This document shows positions 16,471 to 22,920 of a DNA stretch of 28,040 nucleotides, in pieces. Source of the DNA: a virus; IMG/VR virus record IMGVR_UViG_3300021963_000524, positions 1-28,040 of that record, one strand, 5' to 3'. The notes beneath the pieces are model-generated. The model saw nothing but the letters and a program-made list of their open reading frames with translations, did no database searches and was not told where the DNA came from. The position numbers and the translations under genes were made by a program. The stretch's first letter is position 1. The number at the start of each line of letters is the position of its first letter.

Positions 16471-17709
16471 TTACCAAGCTTCTAAGCCTTGTCTGCTCCT
16501 GCCTTGTACAGCATATCTTGGACCTTCTTGTAAAGCTCCTACAGCGTAACGTAAAGCATCCATAGCGTGATTGTAGCTGTCTATTGGTTTGTCTGTTCCA
16601 GTTCGGTAAGCGTAGTTGTAGTATTCTTCTATTAGGTTCTCCGAAATCGGGTTGGCCGAGACCTGGAATGTGTGGATCTTGTCTATGCCCGATCTAATAG
16701 AGTCTGGTCCTTTTACGGCTGCGTAAATGTTCTTCCATCCTAGTCTTCTTAGGGTTTCGATAGATCTTGGATCGGCCGAATCTGCGTAGATGCTTGCTGT
16801 CTTAGGAACGCTGGCACTATCCATTAGGAGAGACAGGTCTTCTGTAGTTAACCCTTTATGGTAGATCACCTCTTCTACCCATAGCCTCTTATCCCGCTTC
16901 TTAACCTTAACCAGGGCTGTAGGGTCAGAGGCAAACCCGAAGTCTAAGCCGTACACAGTCTCTGCTTCTTGATCTGGGATGTAGTCGAAGCTCCAGTTCT
17001 TAAACACTGCACCTTCGCCAATATCTCTCCAAAGTCCTAAGATGTGGTGGGAGTAGTAAGCCGGATCGGAGTACAGAGAGTCTTCCCACTCCTTGATCTT
17101 ACTCTGGTCTAGATTGTGTTCGTTGTCTTTATAGGTTGTATGAATGTAGCCGTGGTTAGAAGTCCACTTAGGGTTCGGCTTACCATCGGGCAGATAGAAC
17201 CTTTTGTAGATCCATGACTGCTTAGATGTTGGGTTAAAGAGCAAGAAGATCCTTCTCTCCACGCCCTTGGTCCTGAAACTGTCTATTAGCTTTAGGTACT
17301 CTTCTTCGGATGGTAACTCCGTGGCCTCGTCTATTAGTAGGTGAGTTACCCTAGCCAAACCTTTACCTCGGGCTGTCATAGTGCCCTCGGCTAACTTCAT
17401 AGAGTGTGTGATGATCATGTTGCCGTTTATCTTGGAACAGATCTCATCACCTTTAACCTCGATGTAACCGGCTAAGCCCCAATCGCTTATGATATCCACT
17501 ATGTCTCGGTAGATTGAGTTGGTTAACGCACGGGAAGTATAACGGGCTATTACACCGCGGAAATAGTCTTCGCCCATTAGCTTCATAACGAAGTATGCGG
17601 CCACATTAGTTGTCTTGCCTGATGCACGACCCCCGCTAATGATCCAATAAGTCTTATCCTCGTAGAAGATAGGCGAGTAGGCGTCTAAGAACTTAAACTC
17701 CTTATTCAT
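16471..17709 (-). CDS. terL: Terminase large subunit
   Basis: A 412-residue DNA packaging motor. I choose the ATG at 17709 (MNKEFKFLDAYSPIFYEDKT), which overlaps terS by eight bases, over an upstream in-frame start lying deeper in terS. The ATPase domain has Walker A GGRASGKT (residues 26-33), Walker B LLIDEATE with D127 and E128, and a coupling motif FLLFNPTS (156-162). The nuclease domain has three acidic candidates, D256 in YGLDFGF, D310 in IYADSADP and D384 in HAMDALRY. The layout fits PBSX/Terminase_3-type large subunits. It translocates DNA into the prohead through the portal and cuts the concatemer. The portal gene is about 6 kb upstream instead of adjacent. Confidence 0.95.
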   Translation of the reverse strand: MNKEFKFLDAYSPIFYEDKTYWIISGGRASGKTTNVAAYFVMKLMGEDYFRGVIARYTSRALTNSIYRDIVDIISDWGLAGYIEVKGDEICSKINGNMIITHSMKLAEGTMTARGKGLARVTHLLIDEATELPSEEEYLKLIDSFRTKGVERRIFLLFNPTSKQSWIYKRFYLPDGKPNPKWTSNHGYIHTTYKDNEHNLDQSKIKEWEDSLYSDPAYYSHHILGLWRDIGEGAVFKNWSFDYIPDQEAETVYGLDFGFASDPTALVKVKKRDKRLWVEEVIYHKGLTTEDLSLLMDSASVPKTASIYADSADPRSIETLRRLGWKNIYAAVKGPDSIRSGIDKIHTFQVSANPISENLIEEYYNYAYRTGTDKPIDSYNHAMDALRYAVGALQEGPRYAVQGRSRQGLEAW

Positions 17710-17998
17710 TCCCCGGTTTTGTAGGTAGGATAATATTAATTGGTTGGAATGCTTCGCCGTCTTGGCCGGTGATCTCTGCCCTGCTAACTTCTGGGACAAA
17801 TCGTTGGCTAATCTTAACGTACATCTCTAGATAAGCTTTAGGATCTTTCTCCTTTAACTTATTAAGGGCTTCGTGTAGTTCTTCCTCTCTGCCTTCTAAC
17901 AGGTTAGCGAAAGCATCACGTATTCTTTTGGATACTTCATTAACTGTTCCCGGTTTTCTACCGGCGGGGTTTCCCGACTCTCCTGGTTTAAATGCCAT
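17702..17998 (-). CDS. terS: Terminase small subunit
   Basis: A 98-residue protein beginning MAFKPGESGNPAGRKPGTVN, the KPG-SGNP-GRKPG opening shared with many phage DNA-recognition proteins placed before terL. A basic helix (VSKRIRDAFANLLEGREEEL) and a second helical segment (DPKAYLEMYVKISQRFVPEV) follow, with a short tail. It overlaps terL, so the two are coupled. It probably recognises the packaging site and loads terL. It stands behind an early-type ATATATAG element, not a late motif, so terminase may be expressed from a different promoter class than the rest of the virion genes. Confidence 0.8.
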   Translation of the reverse strand: MAFKPGESGNPAGRKPGTVNEVSKRIRDAFANLLEGREEELHEALNKLKEKDPKAYLEMYVKISQRFVPEVSRAEITGQDGEAFQPINIILPTKPGNE

Positions 17999-18011
17999 GT
18001 TGCAAATGGTT

Positions 18012-18030
18012 GTTCTTTACAACTATATAT
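18012..18030 (-). promoter_or_regulatory. Putative early-type promoter of terS (ATATATAG + TGTAAAGAAC)
   Basis: The minus strand reads ATATATAGTTGTAAAGAAC, ending 13 bases before the terS ATG. The same element occurs before the HNH gene at 20427 and, in a shorter variant, before the gene at 22909. A CTGACA lies 16 bases upstream of TATATA here, close to a -35 consensus, but the other two sites lack it. Confidence 0.5.
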
Positions 18031-18047
18031 GAGAATCGTGAAAAGTG

Positions 18048-18533
18048 TCAGATATTAAGGTAAGCCCATTTTCTACCAGATTTTATACCAGCTATTAGTT
18101 GCCTACTTATTCCGTACTCTCTACTAAGTGCGGCTTGGTTAACCGGTTTTTGTAACCTACGTTTTATTTCTAAGGCTTGGTCTTCAGTTAACTTACAACT
18201 TCCGTGAGTTTCCCCTTTAGCTGGTATTCTATTTTCATTCTGTTCTTCTGGGGTAGCCCATCTTAGATTCTCTATCCTATTGTCAGTCTTTATCCGATTA
18301 ATATGATCTGGTGTAGTGTTAAGGGGTTGGGGAGGACCAAAATGCTTAAGCACGAGCTGATGTATCTTAAGCATCCTCTTTTTACCATAATGACTTGTTA
18401 CGATAGAAAGATATCCCCTTCTAGACAGAACAGGTCTTATTATTATAGTTTTGCGTCTTTTGTTACTCATTACATTTCCTTGATCACTAATCTCGTAATC
18501 AGGAAACTCTTCGATTGGTTTCCATGTTTCCAT
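18048..18533 (-). CDS. HNH homing endonuclease with NUMOD4 and C-terminal helix-turn-helix
   Basis: A 161-residue protein. Residues 4-24 are a NUMOD4-type opening (WKPIEEFPDYEISDQGNVMS). Residues about 55-95 carry the HNH nuclease (KIHQLVLKHF, then TPDHINRIKTDNRIENLRW with D76, H77 and conserved Asn residues). Residues about 115-160 form a DNA-binding helix-turn-helix (LTEDQALEIKRRLQ, AALSREYGISRQLIAGIKSG). It is probably a free-standing homing endonuclease inserted between the replication-type genes and terS. The intact catalytic motif suggests activity. Its ends abut the next genes closely (one base between its ATG and the upstream stop). Confidence 0.88.
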   Translation of the reverse strand: METWKPIEEFPDYEISDQGNVMSNKRRKTIIIRPVLSRRGYLSIVTSHYGKKRMLKIHQLVLKHFGPPQPLNTTPDHINRIKTDNRIENLRWATPEEQNENRIPAKGETHGSCKLTEDQALEIKRRLQKPVNQAALSREYGISRQLIAGIKSGRKWAYLNI

Positions 18534-18534
18534 A

Positions 18535-18834
18535 TTATCCGAATGTTTGTTTATATTTGTTTTCTAATTCTGCTACTTGTGCTGCGGATTCTAGATCTTG
18601 TGCTGAAAATTCCTGCATCGCTTCCGGTTCTCCTAGATAATAGAACTGAACTGAGTGTGATGATCTGCTAATAAAGATTCGGAATGTGGTGTCCGGTTCT
18701 ATTATCATTACAGTTTCTATTCCATCAACTATCTTGTACCCGGCGGATTTGTAGGCTTTAATTGTTTCTGCGACAACGGGTAGTTGTCTTTCCTTGAAGT
18801 GTGTCTTTCTGACTGATGCGTTTAATGTTCCCAT
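18535..18834 (-). CDS. Small phage protein of unknown function
   Basis: A 99-residue protein starting MGTLNASVRKTHFKERQLPV. It has a helix near residues 18-32 (PVVAETIKAYKSAGYK), a central antiparallel-looking beta pair (ETVMIIEPDTTFRIFISRSS, VQFYYLGEP) and a C-terminal helix (SAQDLESAAQVAELENKYKQ). No family recognised. It lies between the winged-helix protein (one base) and the HNH gene (one base), so it is probably cotranscribed with the replication-type genes. The compact spacing and normal composition support a real gene. Confidence 0.65.
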   Translation of the reverse strand: MGTLNASVRKTHFKERQLPVVAETIKAYKSAGYKIVDGIETVMIIEPDTTFRIFISRSSHSVQFYYLGEPEAMQEFSAQDLESAAQVAELENKYKQTFG

Positions 18835-18835
18835 G

Positions 18836-19180
18836 TTAAAAATCTACCTCGTTAAAAATATCAAAATCTTCGGGACATCCAGGAGTTTCAGATCCAACGA
18901 GTACTGCTAACATCCTAGCAGTTCCGCTACTATGGTTTATTTTAAGTATACGACGACTTCGAAGGTCAGACAATAGTTTATGAAGGGTTGGGTAGTCACA
19001 CGCTAATAGCGAGCTTAAAAACTCATCAGAAGCAAAACAACATCTATCTTGTTCTTGCCAACTCCAGATATAACTTACTAGATACTTCTCTCTTAGTGTG
19101 GTTAATCTACTGTCTTGCAGTACGTGGTCATAGACCTTTAGTATTTTGTAACTCATGGTAATAGGGTTATGGTAAATCAC
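18836..19180 (-). CDS. Winged-helix protein, replication-module type
   Basis: A 114-residue protein with a central helix-turn-helix region (CCFASDEFLSSLLACDYPTL followed by HKLLSDLRSRRILKI), typical of winged-helix domains in phage replication initiators and helix-turn-helix regulators. The N-terminus (YDHVLQDSRLTTLREKYLVS) forms two helices leading into it. The start overlaps the end of the preceding replication-type gene by 14 bases. It may act with that protein at the phage origin, or as a transcription factor. The protein at 22356-22679 has a similar fold pattern (TNEWIASKFGWTPAFVNDVI). Start choice is uncertain: MSYKILKVYD, eight residues in, is also possible. Confidence 0.6.
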   Translation of the reverse strand: MIYHNPITMSYKILKVYDHVLQDSRLTTLREKYLVSYIWSWQEQDRCCFASDEFLSSLLACDYPTLHKLLSDLRSRRILKINHSSGTARMLAVLVGSETPGCPEDFDIFNEVDF

Positions 19181-19682
19181 TATACAAATCTTCTAGACTG
19201 TTATGATTTGGGGTTAGTACTTCTTTATTGAATAAATGACTAGGGCTATTAGTCTCCTCTATAGTAATATTCTTAGATTCTTCTTCTTCATCTTCTTCTT
19301 CAAGGGCGCGAGATAGGTTTTTGCTAGACGTTTTGCTAGGATCTTTGCTAGCATTTTGCTTGTTATTTGCTTTAGCTAAACCACCTTTTCTGCCATTTTC
19401 TGCTTTCCATACTGCATGTTCTTCCCTTTCTTTAGTAACTCTTTTTAATTTTCTGTTGTATAATTTGCCCTCAGATTCTTCGAATTTAGAAATGATTTGT
19501 TCATCTTCAACGCCTTCTAAAACTTTCATGATCCCATCTAATGTTAAACCCTCATTTACATGTTGATGACACAAAAGATCTATAAGTCTACCTTTTTGAT
19601 CGTACGTTAGAAAAAACGTACCCGTTAACCAATCCTTTGCGTAAAGTAGGAACGCAGGATCTTTTCCTTTTTCTTTTCTCAT
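19167..19682 (-). CDS. DUF1376-like replication protein
   Basis: A 171-residue protein. Residues 8-50 have the DUF1376-type pattern (DPAFLLYAKDWLTGTFFLTY, KGRLIDLLCHQHVNEGLTLD) found in phage replisome organisers and primosome-type proteins. Residues about 60-100 hold a KLYNRKLKRVTKEREEH and GRKGGLAKANNK stretch that often follows this domain. The rest is a low-complexity acidic and serine-rich linker (ALEEEDEEEESKNITIEE) ending in a short LEDLYSDLP tail. It probably takes part in starting phage DNA replication. The visible module is small, with no helicase or polymerase nearby, so much of replication may rely on the host or on genes outside the window. Confidence 0.72.
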   Translation of the reverse strand: MRKEKGKDPAFLLYAKDWLTGTFFLTYDQKGRLIDLLCHQHVNEGLTLDGIMKVLEGVEDEQIISKFEESEGKLYNRKLKRVTKEREEHAVWKAENGRKGGLAKANNKQNASKDPSKTSSKNLSRALEEEDEEEESKNITIEETNSPSHLFNKEVLTPNHNSLEDLYSDLP

Positions 19683-19684
19683 TG

Positions 19685-19837
19685 TTAAAATAGTTTATTT
19701 GATTTTTTGTATTGGCTGAGAAGTCTATTAACTTCGTGGTCCAACCATTTTTTATTTGCTTCTTGTTTATCCACTGGTTTGGATTTGAGTAACAACTTAA
19801 TGTACTCTTGTTCTTGTTTTGATAATTTTTGCTTCAT
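19685..19837 (-). CDS. Small basic protein (50 residues), unknown function
   Basis: An ORF of 50 codons from ATG at 19837 to TAA at 19685, two bases before the ATG of the DUF1376-like gene. The product starts MKQKLSKQEQEYIKLLLKSK and ends HEVNRLLSQYKKSNKLF. It is lysine-rich and predicted helical. It fills most of the space between the HNH gene and the replication gene with gene-like spacing. The first seven residues equal those of the HNH protein upstream (MKQKLSK), with an identical 12-base start (ATGAAGCAAAAA). Function unknown. Confidence 0.6.
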   Translation of the reverse strand: MKQKLSKQEQEYIKLLLKSKPVDKQEANKKWLDHEVNRLLSQYKKSNKLF

Positions 19838-19875
19838 TTTCCAAATTTATGATTGCTTTACGGTAATAAAAAATG

Positions 19876-20427
19876 TTATTCTAATTTTTTGAAACGATCG
19901 TACCTTTTCCTGTTCATGTAGTACTCTGGAAGTTCTCCAGTTTTTATTATAAGATCGGATGCTTCCTGATAGACTGCTGCAGCTTCTTCCGCCGTCATAT
20001 AGCAGCCGAGGTACCGATTCTCCCCTTTATAACAGATTTGGCTTTTGTATCTTCTTTTGCCAATAGCTGTTTTAGTTACACCGGTGGGCAATTCCCTGTT
20101 CTTGTGAATATAAGATAGGGCTGTGTTTCGACGGTGACTTATCACCTCAAGATTATCCAATCTGTTATTGGTCTTGTCATGGTCTATATGATTGATGGTC
20201 ATTAGACCTCTTTTTGCTACGTGGCCCAAAAATATTTCTGAACATAAATGATGTACGTAACATGTTTTTCTCTTTCCGTTAACCGTGATGTTAACTGCTG
20301 GATAGTCAGAAATTAAAAAGGGTTTAAGTACATTTCTAGTCTTTAGGTTTTTAACCTCCCCGAATTCGTTAATGGCGTAATCGCTGCCTTCTAACCGTAC
20401 GAATTTCTTGCTTAGTTTTTGCTTCAT
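19876..20427 (-). CDS. HNH homing endonuclease with AP2 DNA-binding domain
   Basis: A 183-residue protein. Residues about 10-30 resemble a NUMOD4-like opening (SDYAINEFGEVKNLKT). Residues 57-100 are the HNH nuclease (YVHHLCSEIFLGH, then INHIDHDKTNNRLDNLEVIS with H80, D82 and conserved Asn). Residues about 115-157 are an AP2 domain (TGVTKTAIGKRRYKSQICYK, RYLGCYMTAEEAAAVYQEA). It is a free-standing homing endonuclease with its own early-type promoter element and a strong terminator upstream, so it forms a separate unit. Its start is shared in sequence with the small gene downstream (MKQKLSK), which may mark the insertion point. Confidence 0.9.
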   Translation of the reverse strand: MKQKLSKKFVRLEGSDYAINEFGEVKNLKTRNVLKPFLISDYPAVNITVNGKRKTCYVHHLCSEIFLGHVAKRGLMTINHIDHDKTNNRLDNLEVISHRRNTALSYIHKNRELPTGVTKTAIGKRRYKSQICYKGENRYLGCYMTAEEAAAVYQEASDLIIKTGELPEYYMNRKRYDRFKKLE

Positions 20428-20434
20428 AGTGTTT

Positions 20435-20453
20435 GTTATTTACATCTATATAT
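20435..20453 (-). promoter_or_regulatory. Putative early-type promoter (ATATATAG + TGTAAATAAC)
   Basis: The minus strand reads ATATATAGATGTAAATAAC, ending seven bases before the HNH ATG at 20427. It is the closest match to the element before terS (16 of 19 bases identical, by my alignment) and lies downstream of a terminator, so a fresh promoter is needed there. Confidence 0.55.
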
Positions 20454-20483
20454 CTGAACGATATAAAAGTTTCGGGCATCCAC

Positions 20484-20514
20484 AAAAAAAAAGTCCTAGT
20501 TTCCTAGGACTTTT
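20484..20514 (-). terminator. Strong intrinsic terminator of the early operon
   Basis: On the minus strand AAAAGTCCTAG pairs with CTAGGACTTTT around a GAAA loop, followed by an unbroken T-tract (nine T including the end of the stem). It lies downstream of the 20573-21055 gene and upstream of the HNH promoter element. Confidence 0.92.
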
Positions 20515-20572
20515 CGTTCGTTTGAAGCAATCAAAAATCAAATATTGGAAAACATTAAGATTCGAACGTAAA

Positions 20573-21055
20573 TTATAGTGCAGCTTCTTTGGATTGTTTC
20601 ACATTATAATTCGGACTAACCTTTTGCCAGGCTTTAATATACCTTTTAGTTAACCCCAGATCTTTAAAGTACTTAACCATATCTCTTCCATCCCCATAGA
20701 ATTTTTCCCTTATCAGCATCTGTTCGACTGTGTTGTCTATGAATTTTCTTTCTCTTTCTTGTCTGGCCGGGTCATCCACACACATAATTTCTAAATTGTC
20801 GAAAGATGTGTCGTACGGATTCATGTTAAGGAATCTAATATTAGTGTAAGCCGGTAGTTCTTCTTCGGTCCAGCATTCCCAAACAAGATGTTGACTTGAT
20901 TTCTTAGTGAAGTGATCTACCATGTCGTCTTCACTCTTGCATCTAACAACTCCACAACGGCTTGCCTCTATCTCAGGAATTGTAGGGTGCGTCTTAAACT
21001 GCACAGGCTCGGTTGACACTGGGTAAACACAATGGAACAGAGACTCGTATACCAC
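20573..21055 (-). CDS. Degenerate HNH-endonuclease relative, probably catalytically inactive
   Basis: A 160-residue protein. Residues about 25-40 (PTIPEIEASRCGVVRC) look like the opening of HNH/NUMOD4 proteins. Residues 55-62 (QHLVWECW) correspond to the H-LVAEAF motif, and residues 73-91 (IRFLNMNPYDTSFDNLEIM) correspond to the NHIDGNKTNN-ENLEW motif. The catalytic His and Asp of that motif are replaced (by residues such as Phe and Leu). A helical C-terminus follows (FIDNTVEQMLIREKFYGDGR, KDLGLTKRYIKAWQKV), perhaps a DNA-binding part. It is the last gene of the early operon. It may be a domesticated DNA-binding protein; the relationship rests on short motifs. Confidence 0.5.
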   Translation of the reverse strand: MVYESLFHCVYPVSTEPVQFKTHPTIPEIEASRCGVVRCKSEDDMVDHFTKKSSQHLVWECWTEEELPAYTNIRFLNMNPYDTSFDNLEIMCVDDPARQERERKFIDNTVEQMLIREKFYGDGRDMVKYFKDLGLTKRYIKAWQKVSPNYNVKQSKEAAL

Positions 21056-21056
21056 C

Positions 21057-21260
21057 TTAAACTTTTTTAGAGTCTTTAGCTATTTTCATACAATGTGCGA
21101 TGACAGATCTACGGCAGGAGCCACATCCCGTGTCTACGAGATAGGTTCCATTATATCCGTTATAGATTCTGTAAGCCAAAGCTAACTCATCTGCACTCCA
21201 GTTTTTCTTTGGTTCGTCAAATAAACTAATGTTTTGTTCTAGTTCTTCTTGCCAGGTCAT
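21057..21260 (-). CDS. Small early protein with CxxC and Cys-rich motif
   Basis: A 67-residue protein (start MTWQEELEQNISLFDEPKKN). It includes ELALAYRIYNGYNGTYLVDT, then GCGSCRRSVIAHCMKIA, a compact C-x-x-C plus later Cys that could bind a metal or a DNA structure. The YRIYN-GT-DTGCGSCRRSVI pattern is one I associate with small conserved proteins of Bacteroidota phages whose role is unknown. It lies one base after the membrane protein stop and one base before the next start codon, so it is a member of the early operon. Its small size and early position suggest host takeover or regulation, but no function can be assigned. Confidence 0.65.
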   Translation of the reverse strand: MTWQEELEQNISLFDEPKKNWSADELALAYRIYNGYNGTYLVDTGCGSCRRSVIAHCMKIAKDSKKV

Positions 21261-21261
21261 A

Positions 21262-21534
21262 TTAAAATAATTTAGTGTGTACTTTATCGGTTTCGTTAGA
21301 GAGCCACGCTGTCGCTAGAGCCGTTAAAAAGCTCAAGATCAATCCCGTTTTCCAGAATAGAATCTGTAGTAGCAATTGACTCCACATTCCCAGACAAGTC
21401 GGACAACTCATCGGTTTCTTGTTTTCTAACTTTAGTTTTCTTAGCATCCACTGATACGGTTGACTGTGGAATAGTGCTGGTATCGCCATTGATACTATCA
21501 GTATCTGTAGAAATGAATTGAGTAGTAGGACCAT
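21262..21534 (-). CDS. Small membrane protein with CPTC motif (DUF1360-like)
   Basis: A 90-residue protein with hydrophobic segments at about residues 3-22 (LLLNSFLQILIVSMAIPALF), 52-61 and 64-78 (GLILSFLTALATAWL), linked by a basic loop and SCPTCLGMW at residues 43-51. The C-P-x-C-L-G-x-W pattern is a known feature of small membrane proteins in phages and bacteria of the DUF1360 kind. Function unknown; a role at the host membrane is possible. The ATG at 21534 lies inside the overlapping 21296-21661 frame, and M16 (21489) is an alternative start. It ends one base before the next gene's ATG, as expected in an operon. Confidence 0.65.
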   Translation of the reverse strand: MVLLLNSFLQILIVSMAIPALFHSQPYQWMLRKLKLENKKPMSCPTCLGMWSQLLLQILFWKTGLILSFLTALATAWLSNETDKVHTKLF

Positions 21535-21661
21535 CGATAATTGTTATTTTTGCTGTTTGTTTAACGCCATTAGCGTAAGCCATCTTGGAGATGTCTCTCT
21601 GTAAGTTTTCTGTCTTAGACTCGAAGTAAACTTCAAGATCGTTAAATTTCCATTTTATCAT
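21296..21661 (-). CDS. Hypothetical protein overlapping the membrane-protein gene
   Basis: A 121-residue frame (start MIKWKFNDLEVYFESKTENL). The first 42 residues lie outside the overlap and look like a normal small phage protein (DISKMAYANGVKQTAKITII). The remaining 79 overlap the 21262-21534 gene in another frame for 239 bases and are rich in T, S and D (DTDSINGDTSTIPQSTVSVD), which is common for out-of-frame coding. Either both frames are used or this gene ends early through an undetected frameshift. The ATG at 21661 has an A-rich leader and follows the 21670-21867 gene by eight bases. Confidence 0.5.
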   Translation of the reverse strand: MIKWKFNDLEVYFESKTENLQRDISKMAYANGVKQTAKITIIDGPTTQFISTDTDSINGDTSTIPQSTVSVDAKKTKVRKQETDELSDLSGNVESIATTDSILENGIDLELFNGSSDSVAL

Positions 21662-21669
21662 ATAAGAGT

Positions 21670-21867
21670 TTATTTTGTTTGTGTTAAGGTTAACAGTGGT
21701 GGTTGGTAAAAAGATTCAGTAGCGGGCTCTGTATGAGCATCTAGCTTAGCAAATTCGTTCTCTAGTTCTTTTACAAGCTTTTGAACTTGGTATCTTCTAG
21801 CTGCAATCTCTTTTGTTCTGATTGCTGCTTTCTTTTTTTGGTCTTTTCTATGTCTTGATTTTGGCAT
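21670..21867 (-). CDS. Small highly basic protein
   Basis: A 65-residue protein. Residues 2-34 are strongly basic (KSRHRKDQKKKAAIRTKEIA and more), and a helical KLVKELENEFAKLDAHTEPA region and a Pro/Gln/Thr-rich tail follow. No family recognised; nucleic-acid binding is suggested by composition only. Its start overlaps the stop of the sigma-like gene by one base (TAATG), so it is coupled to the sigma factor in the early operon. Confidence 0.6.
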   Translation of the reverse strand: MPKSRHRKDQKKKAAIRTKEIAARRYQVQKLVKELENEFAKLDAHTEPATESFYQPPLLTLTQTK

Positions 21868-22352
21868 TAGATATTTTGTTTAATGTGTTTTCGAATTCGG
21901 TTTATAGACAAAGATATAGAAGTGCGAGGGATTCCAGTGGCACGAGCCAAAGAGGATATTGTATGATTCTCAGTATAAAAAATCTCAAATAGTTTTTTAT
22001 CGAACCAAGAAAGTTTATCAAGTTCTCTTTTAATGTTATCGGCGATTTCGGTTGTTGGGTCATATTCATCTTCAATATCCTCAAACTTTTCTATATCGAA
22101 ATCAGCTGAGGGTTTCTTATAAGTATGATAAAAGGGGGATGTTACCGACTTCCAGCTGTTAAGCATAATACGCACACAGTAGAATCTACCACCTCCTGAA
22201 TCGATTATAGTATCGACCTCTTTCTTTCTTAAGAACTCATCTATCGTATAATGTAACAGTTCTTCCGACAGTTCGTGATTACCACTAATCCTCTCCGCTG
22301 CTTCTTTAAGAGGAATGTAGTTATCGTTCATGAACTGCTCTACCAAATTCAA
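21867..22352 (-). CDS. Phage sigma-70-like (ECF-type) RNA polymerase sigma factor
   Basis: A 161-residue protein with two sigma-type regions. Residues about 10-85 match a reduced region 2 (LKEAAERISGNHELSEELLH, RFYCVRIMLNSWKSVTSPFY), a pattern seen in phage sigma factors of Bacteroidota phages. Residues 107-160 match region 4, with a helix-turn-helix at 129-155 (SSLARATGIPRTSISLSINR). An acidic linker separates them. It should bind host RNA polymerase core and recruit it to phage promoters; the CATACTTA late motif is the obvious candidate target. It is in the early operon behind an ATATATAG element, fitting an early-to-late switch. Family call is from motifs. Confidence 0.75.
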   Translation of the reverse strand: MNLVEQFMNDNYIPLKEAAERISGNHELSEELLHYTIDEFLRKKEVDTIIDSGGGRFYCVRIMLNSWKSVTSPFYHTYKKPSADFDIEKFEDIEDEYDPTTEIADNIKRELDKLSWFDKKLFEIFYTENHTISSLARATGIPRTSISLSINRIRKHIKQNI

Positions 22353-22355
22353 ATT

Positions 22356-22679
22356 TTATGGGTTAATTTCTGTTGCTTCCACCGTCAGAATATCCTCGCA
22401 AGGATTAGCTCTACCAGGTATGTAAAAGCTTAAGTTTCTAGTGCCGTTCCATTGTTTGCTCATAACAAGTAATTTTCTGGTAGCCAGTAGATTTATTACG
22501 TCATTAACAAAAGCAGGGGTCCAGCCAAACTTAGATGCTATCCATTCATTAGTAAGTGTACAACACTCGTCTCTTAAAGTAAATGAAAGGACTAGATTTA
22601 CGATAATCTTTTCTGGATAGCCCAGATTTGGATCATCCCAAATAAAGGGATCAATTCTTAGTAAAATAGGTTCTTCCAT
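22356..22679 (-). CDS. Winged-helix DNA-binding protein
   Basis: A 107-residue protein with a helix-turn-helix core at about residues 24-75: PEKIIVNLVLSFTLRDECC, TNEWIASKFGWTPAFVNDVI, then NLLATRKLLVMSKQW. This is the pattern of winged-helix replication or regulatory proteins in phages. The N-terminal 20 residues (IDPFIWDDPNLGYPEK) are typical of this type. It is the second gene of the early operon, just upstream of the sigma-like gene, with which it may control phage transcription. A replication role is equally possible. Confidence 0.62.
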   Translation of the reverse strand: MEEPILLRIDPFIWDDPNLGYPEKIIVNLVLSFTLRDECCTLTNEWIASKFGWTPAFVNDVINLLATRKLLVMSKQWNGTRNLSFYIPGRANPCEDILTVEATEINP

Positions 22680-22909
22680 TAGTATTCTAAAAATGTAGCG
22701 TCAGACATTGTTGCTTTAACCAACTCTTCTAAAGTGCAAAGAGTTTTTACTAAGTGTTCTTTACGAATCGGATCCCATATTTTCATACAAACTTTTCCGG
22801 ATGCTGAAATTGTTAATTCATAGACTTGGTATTCAATACCTTCTAATTTTACGTAGAAGCCTTCTGGCTTCTGTTGCTTGCTGTTAATCTTTTCTATTAC
22901 GAATGCCAT
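22679..22909 (-). CDS. Small early protein, first gene of the early operon
   Basis: A 76-residue protein (start MAFVIEKINSKQQKPEGFYV). It contains an N-terminal beta-rich segment (FYVKLEGIEYQVYELTISAS) and ends CTLEELVKATMSDATFLEY. It looks like a compact alpha/beta domain. No family recognised. It is the first gene behind the early-type element at 22921-22938 and overlaps the start of the next gene by one base. First genes of phage early operons often act on the host, but nothing in the sequence shows this. Confidence 0.65.
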   Translation of the reverse strand: MAFVIEKINSKQQKPEGFYVKLEGIEYQVYELTISASGKVCMKIWDPIRKEHLVKTLCTLEELVKATMSDATFLEY

Positions 22910-22920
22910 GTTTAAATTTA

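Noticed and set aside
17709-17799. Upstream start for terL at 17799
   Set aside because: It would add 30 residues encoded within terS that do not resemble terminase; ATG at 17709 gives the normal short overlap.
21902-22084. 60-codon ORF inside the sigma-like gene
   Set aside because: Out-of-frame shadow of region 4 coding sequence; no independent start signal.
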